Part shown: positions 42,001-64,000 of the stretch, in pieces
Position numbering within the stretch: position 1 is the stretch's first letter
Layout: every line of letters starts with the position of its first letter
Origin: Pyxidicoccus parkwaysis
Lineage (GTDB): Bacteria > Myxococcota > Myxococcia > Myxococcales > Myxococcaceae
Reading direction: 5' to 3'
Assembly: GCF_017301735.1 (NCBI RefSeq)
Contig: NZ_CP071090.1
Location: 4,268,001-4,332,000, forward strand
Length of the DNA stretch: 64,000 nt
Translations under genes and position numbers: made by a program
The notes under the pieces: generated by a model
The model's input: the letters and a program-made list of their open reading frames with translations, nothing else
What the model was told of the DNA's origin: nothing
Databases searched by the model: none

Positions 42001-43963
42001 ACTCGTAGCCCGCCTGGAGGTCGAGCGTGGTGTCGAAGACGTTGGCGCGGATGCCGCCGGAGAGCTGCCACCCGGCCCCCGTCTGGTAGTTGAACAGGAG
42101 GCTGAAGGCCCCGAGCGACAGTCCGTCCGCGATGGACACCGGGCCCTCGCCCTGGAGGCTCAGGCTCGCGCGGAACGAGGAGGCCGTGGCGCTGACGACG
42201 TCGTGAGACAGCGAGAACTCGACACGCGTCTTGACGGAGCCGCCGTCGGAGAGCTGCTCCCAGTCGACGGACGCGTTGCCGAGCACGGAGAACGCGCGCG
42301 TCTTCGTGTCCACGCGGAACGAGAGCGTCTCGAAGACGATGTCGGGCACTTCCTCCGGGAGCGCTTCGCCGCCGGTGACGAGCGACCAGAACTTCTTGAG
42401 CGCGAAGCCCTGGAGGGAGCCGGAGAGCGTGAGGCCATTGCGAATCTCACCGGCCAGGATGACCGTGGTCTCCGCCATCTTCAGCTGCGCGGTGACGATG
42501 GCGCCGGCCCCGCTCCGGCCCTTGTCGACGAGGACGGTGAGCCCCGCCACCTCGAAGGCCGTGGCGCCGACGGGAATGGAGAGCAGGTCCGCGAGCGTCG
42601 CGCTCAGGTAGACCGACTTGTCCTTCGGCGAAGCCTGGAGCAGGAGCTGCTGGATGGTGAGGGCCGGGAGCTCCGTCTCGCTCGGCAGGAAGGACTCGAT
42701 GACGTCGCCGAGGGGCAGCGTCTCGCCGGCGGGCAGGCCCGCGCCGATGCGATACGTCGGGTACTCCGCGAACGCCGCGAGGCTGAACTTCTTGAAGGCC
42801 AGCAGGCCCGTGAGCGTCGTCGCGATGCTCCTCGCCTTGCTGAAGGGCTCGGACACGTCGAAGGTGACGCCCACCTCCTTCAGCGTCATGACGTCCGGGA
42901 TGATGTCCCAGCTCACCTTCGCGCCGATGCCCAGCTTCAGACTGGAGATGGCATGGGTGATGGAGTCGAAGGACAGACCGAGCTCGGTGATGGAGAGCCC
43001 CGCGTCGGAGGGGAACTCCGCGGGCATCGTCTCGCCGAAGCCCTCGACGCCGAACGTCTGCGAGAGGCTCGAGAAGCCGGAGATGGCGTAGTCGGTGAAC
43101 CGCCCGTGGACGTCGACCGTCGAGCCGGCATCGATGACGTCGTACGCGCCGACGAGCTCGAGCGGGCGGCCCCCGAGGACGGCGTCGACGAGGACATAGA
43201 CGCCCGGGTCCTGCGTGGCGCTGACCACCGGGTCGAGGTGGTGCGAGTCGAAGCCGGACTTGAGGAAGAGCCGGGCCTGCTTGATGGTGAGAGGCCCCAG
43301 CGTCTCGAAGCCGAAGTCCAGCGGCGCGGAGAGGCGGACGCCGAGGAACTCGGTGGGAGTGGCTTCGGGCCGGAACTCATTCACGGGGCCCGAGAGCTGC
43401 ACCGGCGCGTCCTTGCGGAGCAGGAAGCGCGCGGGGAAGAGCAGGCCCATGAAGTAGAGCTCGCCAGAGAAGTTGAGCCCCGGCACGACCCGGTTGGCGC
43501 CCGTCTCGTCGACCTGGGCGCGGTTGGAGAAGAGCAGCCGGCCCGTTCCAAGGCTGAGCCGGTTGAGGAAGTGGGGCTCGGCGAGCTTGTCCCCGGTGGC
43601 CTCGTCGTTCCGCCCTGTCACGTGGTCAGGCAGCGTGGGGATGACGCGGGAGAAGGTGAATCCGCCGGGGAGCAGGGCCTCCAACGTGACGAGCAGCTCA
43701 CCGTCGACGTCCCGGGCGAGGAACGTCACCTGGACGTCCGTCATGTCGAAGAGGGACGTCGTGCCGACGAGCTGGAGCTGGGTCTCCGAGCGGGACGTCT
43801 GGTCGGTGACGACGTTGAGCGTGAGCGACTCCGTGCCGAGCACGGAGAAGAACATGTCGGACAGCTCGGCCGAGCCCGTGAAGGACTGATCGATGGTGAT
43901 GGGGGCGCGGGGAGCGAGGGGACCGAGCGCGTCGAACTTCTGGAGAAGGTAGGCGAAGGACAT
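36065..43963 (-). CDS. Giant 2632-residue protein: beta-rich modules, three LamG-like domains, 29-residue repeat tail
   Basis: No signal peptide or membrane segment is visible (starts MSFAYLLQKFDALGPLAP). Residues 1-1430 are beta-rich modules of a loose repeating form, such as LPALTIQQLLLQASPKDKSV, VPDIVFETLSFRVDTKTRAF and AGLSITELGLSFDSI. Three LamG/concanavalin-like domains follow at about 1438-1601, 1653-1814 and 1866-2028. Each has an opening strand like FNGKDTRISIPASDSL, then YTVELWMK or YTVEVWCK or YTIEAWVR, then W(Q/N)HVAITNDG and a closing EIRIWKRAR-type strand. Residues 2050-2310 are more beta structure. From about 2318 to the end lies a helical repeat array. LamG domains usually bind sugars or surfaces. 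The function is unknown. AGGAA precedes the ATG, and the gene lies 50 bases after the DUF4157 gene on the same strand. Confidence 0.9.
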   Translation of the reverse strand: MSFAYLLQKFDALGPLAPRAPITIDQSFTGSAELSDMFFSVLGTESLTLNVVTDQTSRSETQLQLVGTTSLFDMTDVQVTFLARDVDGELLVTLEALLPGGFTFSRVIPTLPDHVTGRNDEATGDKLAEPHFLNRLSLGTGRLLFSNRAQVDETGANRVVPGLNFSGELYFMGLLFPARFLLRKDAPVQLSGPVNEFRPEATPTEFLGVRLSAPLDFGFETLGPLTIKQARLFLKSGFDSHHLDPVVSATQDPGVYVLVDAVLGGRPLELVGAYDVIDAGSTVDVHGRFTDYAISGFSSLSQTFGVEGFGETMPAEFPSDAGLSITELGLSFDSITHAISSLKLGIGAKVSWDIIPDVMTLKEVGVTFDVSEPFSKARSIATTLTGLLAFKKFSLAAFAEYPTYRIGAGLPAGETLPLGDVIESFLPSETELPALTIQQLLLQASPKDKSVYLSATLADLLSIPVGATAFEVAGLTVLVDKGRSGAGAIVTAQLKMAETTVILAGEIRNGLTLSGSLQGFALKKFWSLVTGGEALPEEVPDIVFETLSFRVDTKTRAFSVLGNASVDWEQLSDGGSVKTRVEFSLSHDVVSATASSFRASLSLQGEGPVSIADGLSLGAFSLLFNYQTGAGWQLSGGIRANVFDTTLDLQAGYESVQGAQRIKFHAMASPEAKLIDLGDAGSYSFAQFDLLLDRRGVDGGKKTTYFDLRLASTLAVASVFKLGGYLSVSNTAEGRKALLFKPNPGSTEFHIDFPTGEGLGFRGELFEVGFLKESASAGWTFTGTTILGFTGVSSGLGQVLPSKLTAKLVAGKQDVRISAVNFTGPVDFTLPKANGKSLGKVVIQLTELGISIRPQLGMVLEAGLGLPAELNTYLGAQMFRVYQPGNPLTLARTRFTISGTGVAMQVLSSPFTGANAVVVNNEAWYDVDFGKYGAISFKMPTFVYDGITQYFEAGGGVKVTRPLALPMAPLKLFLEACGGKGMADVFPDAIPVEALDLVDDNNDLKIDALVTFLKKAGGVPNEIVSALKSAGKVLNRFPDGFKQYLQLEVPEELEFKFGFSPAGRISLGLLAPKTPVRVLFPSVVQSYVPMPGLVGIEVRKFTVGTLLSGSLFYGEVDALIDQFDLPSLAVSLMLPRSDSFPLPTSDQLQRRIILDDVFCIIPVSQGLPIPLPVFYDELGFQYLGIEGLGLQAHVGFPKPKLDGAAAMAVFQAFNSFFNDRKALLDPNTPPGGVDLAFKFHDEFLQAPEYLGNGLLGTKGKTVTVGAWKYIASLMNFGKTFSINDCIGSIPVENRVGSAEYRFAFMKFDADWLLTTPAEFRKGGFQRLKLTESDRDDFMTVLPSVASTSGQGQTGNEEGLVAFVRGEADLKFMRLEAAFGLAASGAMGFNTGFKLDGSIGVTELELSGAIMVNAPLATDVPAAPVLQAATPAPQVTPAPLALSFNGKDTRISIPASDSLVLPEYTVELWMKTTKDQPSEWADVFGVDTRKNGLQRNNFLAVNANSGYYHHRFTDAGGGNSGAPNTANGTVTFGQWQHVAITNDGVTAKTYVDGKELASGPVNGQLVLFKDTLWVSKVSNWGNPWKGELAEIRIWKRARSGAEIAGTLSERMDAGTQDLVSLYRFDTDTGSRAVDLCGRNHGTITNGSFVPSELLSLRGLVFDGQDDYIEVPDSESLRIGTYTVEVWCKPRQSGRDWMGLFGKRGRNYAVYLNSSGFIHHRFHTPSNTNDGAPNTAPGVVAWNQWNHVAITNDGKVARTYLNGVKLTEGPVQGNLIIDKERVSFGRTADGENNAFYAGEMSEVRLWSSVRSPEELTANMRRRLSGTEAGLVSLWRFSEATGNTLVDASKRNPGRIAMQLASEPAKLRHDGLILNGTSDSALIPQTDKLKTDQYTIEAWVRPDKDPPGSWQCIWGGSGKAPKLFVSNNGIVSHRYTARVSPTEDRACVHNTPANTLRFGEWNHLAVTNDGGTCIIFVNGVQSALTRMPGTLVSEAASVSVGRSSDANAPAWFRGGIDDLRYWSVARTAAQISDDMNLFLTGKEAGLVAYYNMDHTVGTQLVDLGPNALHGVVNGGTWALAASPASQGRAAIQLRGHTQLTVAGHVAMRGDLKLVDDQFWFSGLLDLFPKDWPLKVTGNVEGMVSKQRFYVQGETRNELFGFTLSQSRMYLSNDQLRLEGRWLGAYMLLDVSWDKSDPSFKGSVGFKASAKVDFGAIHMGGVKVADNVSISLDLLLDVSVLISKKGFSGDLTARFKVNGNGFDVRFGFDVPPADFEQLVTWVKQRIIDAPEKYLEHLFKDALTWLTNVGSGAISFAKDSAEAVGKALSSAYKASKEEAAKLMKGANYAAEQVGAALSKGYKATAQEVTAAMKSAAYAADQVGNALKSAYGTSAQEAAKLLKGANYAVDQVGNALKSAYSSGAQEAANLLKGADYAADQVGNALKSAYGTSAQEAAKLLKGANYAADQVGNAMKSAYGASAQEAAKLLKGANYGVNEVGNAMKSAYGASAQEAAKLLKGADYAADQVGGALKSAYGTSAEEAAKLLKGADYAADQVGNALKTGWNASADTASKALKGAGYGVNEVGNYLKSGYNLGADALNSALKGAGYATDEINKLFKSLGGEFSKAASKLDPTKW
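36167..36949 (-). repeat. Nine tandem 87-base (29-residue) coding repeats
   Basis: Nine exact-length units encode K-G-A-x-Y-A-x-D-Q-V-G-N-A-L then K-S-A-Y-G-x-S-A-Q-E-A-A-K-L-L, flanked by one degenerate unit on each side. The two halves of each unit resemble each other, so the basic element is 14-15 residues and probably one amphipathic helix. Units 3-8 are nearly identical at the protein level; 2, 9 and 10 have drifted. There are no spacers of unique sequence, so this is not a CRISPR array. Confidence 0.93.
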
Positions 43964-44013
43964 GGCGTTCCTGGAAGGAAGGAGGGAACGAGGTCGAAGC
44001 GCGAGCGCTCCGG

Positions 44014-45711
44014 CTAGAGGAAGGGCACTTCGCCCTCGTAGGGGTCATTCGCCCGGTGCTGGAAGGTGATGGTGGCGAGGACGGGAGGCGTGCGCGTCTC
44101 GTTCCAACGCACCCATTCCCGCTCGAACTTCTCGCTGGCTTCCTGGTCGAGCCGCGCGCACTCCTGGGTGCACGCCTTGCGCTGCGCCTCGATGACCTCG
44201 TTGATCTCCTTTTCGAACTGGAGGTTCCCGGGAAACTCCTTCTGCTTCTCGAGCTCGGCGATCTTCTTCTGGGTCAGCTCCTCGGCCTTGTCCTTCTTCT
44301 GTTGGTACTCCCTGTTGATTGCGGCCTTCATGTCGAGCCGCTTCTGCGACTTGTCGTTGTCCTCCTCCACGACGCGAACCGAGCCCGAGGGACACAGGGG
44401 GAACGGAGCGACGACCATGGACGTCAGGTACGTGCCCTTGAGCCCCTCGATGGTGCTCTCCTGGATGGTGTTGGTGGACCCATCGAGCTCGAGGATGCCG
44501 TGCTTGCCGTTGCGGAGCGTTCCCGTGGACAGCGCGACATGCTCGTTGAGGCCGAACATCAGGACGCGGCCCTTGGGGATGACCTTGTCCTTGGGAATCT
44601 TGACGATGGGGCTCTTCTCATCCTGGGGCGGAGCGACCCGCTTCTCCTTGCGAGCCATGTTGCACACGGCTCCGGAGGGCCAATAGAAGAAGTCCATGTT
44701 CCTGAGCATGCTCGCGGCCAGGTTGTTGGGGCTGCCCAGGCCCGGCAGGTCGTTGGCGTTGGACTCGGCCGGCCGGATGCACCAGGTGATGTAGCTCTTG
44801 TCGACGAGCCCCGTCTTCACGAGCGAGTAGAGGACGGCCTCCCAGCAGTTCATCACGAGGGGGTCGTTGTTCCGGGTTCCCGAGAGCCACTGGAACATCG
44901 GCCGCTCGCGGCACTTGTAGGTGAGGTACGACGCGTTCCCCCAGCGGATGAGGCCCTCCTCGTCGTAGATCTTCTGCTCGAGATTGTCCGAGAAGACCTT
45001 GTCGACCTTCTTGGTCTTGTCACGCCGGGCCGCTGTGATCTCTTTCTTGAATCGCGTCTCCGCGGTCGTGAACCGGTTGGCGTGGTCGACGGCCAGGGCC
45101 CGCATCTTCTCCACGGCCTGGTAGCCCACCTCGCGGACGAGAACCTCCCGCTTCACGTCCGCCCACGTGTCGAAGACGAGGCGCTCATCGAGCATGTCCT
45201 TGACGATGTTCGAGAAGTCGACGACGTCGGAGGCCACGAGATAAAGCCGGTTCTTGATCTCCGTCTCGAGCGTGGCGGCATTAGCCACCTCGAGGCCGCT
45301 GACGGTGATCTGCCGCTGGACGACGGGGTGCTGTGCCGTGACGAGCTGGAGCGGCCGGGTCACGGGGAGGTCCGCGTCCCGAAGCGCGAGGTGGCGAGCG
45401 ACGAGTCCCATCGTGTCGGCTTCGCGTTCGAGGGAGGCGTCGTCGTTCAGGCCCGCGTGGCTTTCGAGGCACGAGGAACGGGTGATGGGCACCCTGCCCT
45501 GCTTCTGCTGGATGACGTGCCAGGCCTCGTGTTCGAGCGCGTCCTCGGCGCCGGGCGACAGGTGGATGTCGCTGCCCAGGGCGAAGGCCCGCGCACCGAT
45601 GCGTGCCGGCCAGCGTGAAGCCGAGTACACGCGCACGTCGCGCAGGTCGTAGCCGGAGAGCTGCTCGAGAACTCGTCGCAGCCGTTCCGGCAGTGCCGTC
45701 AGGATTTTCAT
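44014..45711 (-). CDS. DUF4157-type protein with C-terminal Cys/His (papain or NlpC-like?) domain, possible effector
   Basis: A 565-residue protein. Residues 1-105 match the DUF4157 pattern: RVYSASRWPARIGARAFALGSDIHLSPG, then LEHEAWHVIQQKQGRV with an HExxH motif (His61, Glu62, His65), and ASLEREADTMG with a likely distal Glu. DUF4157 is common at the start of proteins linked to contractile injection systems and polymorphic toxins. Residues 285-415 hold PLVMNCWEAVLYSL (Cys289) and FGLNEHVALSTG (His391), the spacing of a papain/NlpC-type Cys-His pair. The end, 430-540, is a charged coiled coil (EEDNDKSQKRLDMKAAINRE and on). No signal peptide. ATG at 45711 is chosen so the DUF4157 begins directly; an upstream in-frame start at 45747 adds 12 residues. 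Probably an operon with the giant gene. Confidence 0.83.
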   Translation of the reverse strand: MKILTALPERLRRVLEQLSGYDLRDVRVYSASRWPARIGARAFALGSDIHLSPGAEDALEHEAWHVIQQKQGRVPITRSSCLESHAGLNDDASLEREADTMGLVARHLALRDADLPVTRPLQLVTAQHPVVQRQITVSGLEVANAATLETEIKNRLYLVASDVVDFSNIVKDMLDERLVFDTWADVKREVLVREVGYQAVEKMRALAVDHANRFTTAETRFKKEITAARRDKTKKVDKVFSDNLEQKIYDEEGLIRWGNASYLTYKCRERPMFQWLSGTRNNDPLVMNCWEAVLYSLVKTGLVDKSYITWCIRPAESNANDLPGLGSPNNLAASMLRNMDFFYWPSGAVCNMARKEKRVAPPQDEKSPIVKIPKDKVIPKGRVLMFGLNEHVALSTGTLRNGKHGILELDGSTNTIQESTIEGLKGTYLTSMVVAPFPLCPSGSVRVVEEDNDKSQKRLDMKAAINREYQQKKDKAEELTQKKIAELEKQKEFPGNLQFEKEINEVIEAQRKACTQECARLDQEASEKFEREWVRWNETRTPPVLATITFQHRANDPYEGEVPFL

Positions 45712-45974
45712 GTGTGCTGTCGCCCCCGGGGTCGAACCTCGACCCACGGGCGCGACGATAACAATGTCTCACCCGGGGACGTGAACCAGGGGGAGCACCG
45801 AGCGCAGGCTGTGCACGTGAGCGCCGGTGATGTCGGAATGCGTCAACGTGTCACGGGCCTGCCTGGGTGCTTTCGGCCCCGCTCCCGTTCATCGGAGCGA
45901 AGGAGGTGCCACCCAGGACCAGCGCTCGCCCGCCCCCTTCCTCGGAGAGCCACGGCATCCAGGGTCGAGGTTTT

Positions 45975-45992
45975 CAAAGTTCACCAACTTTG
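45975..45992. promoter_or_regulatory. Perfect palindrome, candidate operator
   Basis: CAAAGTT-cacc-AACTTTG, 7-base arms with a 4-base centre, 316 bases before the NRPS start and 264 bases before the divergent DUF4157 gene. The symmetry and size suit a dimeric repressor. Confidence 0.45.
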
Positions 45993-46165
45993 CACGGAAG
46001 CGAAGCCGGCCTCGTGGCAGTCAACAAGGTCATCGCAAGATTTATCAGTCAATCTCCGAGATTCATTTGCCGGGTTCACGGCGAGCGGGCTCCACCCTGG
46101 AGCTTGCATGCACGCGGGTTCAACCGTATACGGCAAACGCAACCTGTATTGCTTCTTAATTCGCT

Positions 46166-46185
46166 TAAGTAGCGGTTTCTACTTA
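46166..46185. promoter_or_regulatory. Perfect palindrome close to the NRPS start, candidate operator
   Basis: TAAGTAG-cggttt-CTACTTA, 7-base arms with a 6-base centre, in an AT-rich stretch 122 bases before the NRPS start codon. It is well placed for a promoter-proximal operator; its arms do not match those at 45975-45992, so a different regulator is likely. Confidence 0.45.
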
Positions 46186-46307
46186 GTCCGAACTGCGACA
46201 TGCATTGGCCTGCCCGGCCAAGCCATATCAAAAGCGCCAGTGGTGACGTCTGCGGTTTTTTCCAGCCAACGCTAAATCCAGACATCCAGCAACGTCGAGG
46301 CTCTCCC

Positions 46308-64000
<17,693 letters not shown>

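Larger units (their letters stand above)
45712..46307. other. 596-base intergenic region upstream of the second NRPS
   Basis: No credible gene is seen; short open frames here lack ribosome sites and normal third-position GC. The part from about 45940 to 46270 is clearly richer in A and T than the rest of the window and holds two perfect palindromes. It is probably the regulatory region of the NRPS gene and of the divergent DUF4157 operon. Confidence 0.7.

Noticed and set aside
39356-44017. Plus-strand frame of 1553 codons opposite the giant LamG gene
   Set aside because: The minus-strand frame is longer, has recognisable LamG motifs, repeats and a ribosome site; the plus frame is Glu/Arg/His-rich shadow.
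36065-45711. Complete contractile injection system
   Set aside because: Only a DUF4157-type protein and a repeat/LamG protein are present; no sheath, tube, baseplate, spike or AAA ATPase gene is in the window.
45712-46275. Short open frames of 100-187 codons in the NRPS upstream region
   Set aside because: They overlap each other in several frames, have no ribosome site and lack the high third-position GC of real genes here.

Overview
The window is high-GC DNA, with almost every third codon position G or C and long open frames on both strands. It is best read as a myxobacterium of the Myxococcus / Corallococcus / Archangium / Stigmatella type. The strongest evidence is a complete myxochelin (catecholate siderophore) locus in the middle, flanked by very large non-ribosomal peptide synthetase (NRPS) genes that start with fatty acyl-AMP ligases. 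No rRNA, tRNA, CRISPR array or insertion sequence was seen.

Layout. Positions 1-7822 (minus) hold the 5' part of a lipopeptide NRPS: FAAL, ACP, C, a glycine-type A domain split by a luciferase-like monooxygenase, PCP, C, and the start of another A domain. Divergent from it are a cyclic-peptide-type ABC exporter (7931-9631) and a FadL-like outer-membrane protein (9667-10860). Positions 11128-14623 form a cyclic-nucleotide signalling patch: a Crp/Fnr regulator, a TPR plus cNMP-binding protein, and an FHA-GAF-class III cyclase. Two identical-pattern Crp-type sites (GTGA-N6-TCAC) flank the Crp/Fnr gene. Positions 14757-33560 are the myxochelin locus. They carry dihydroxybenzoate synthesis genes (mxcC, D, E, F), the NRPS mxcG with a reductase terminus, a class II DAHP synthase, a TonB/TonB-dependent-receptor fusion (mxcH), lipoprotein mxcI, a PepSY-type membrane protein, MFS exporter mxcK, aminotransferase mxcL, and convergent mxcB. 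A near-perfect Fur box precedes mxcC.

Positions 33682-45711 are accessory and poorly understood. They hold a methyltransferase with an unusual N-terminal domain that may be related to ABBA prenyltransferases, a divergent 2-oxoglutarate/Fe(II) oxygenase, a 2632-residue protein with three LamG-like domains and a C-terminal array of 29-residue repeats, and a DUF4157-type protein with HExxH and a Cys/His pair. The last two are adjacent, co-directional and possibly an operon. They are the best candidates here for an undescribed secreted or effector system.

Positions 46308-64000 (plus) are the 5' part of a second giant lipopeptide NRPS that runs off the window: FAAL-ACP-C-A(Ala)-PCP-C-A(Val-like)-PCP-E-C-A(Asn)-PCP-E-C-A(unassigned)-PCP-E. 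It contains near-identical DNA copies of whole PCP-E-C blocks, which is evidence of recent module duplication. Two perfect palindromes lie in the unusually AT-rich region before it.

All domain and substrate assignments come from reading motifs by eye; no database search was possible.
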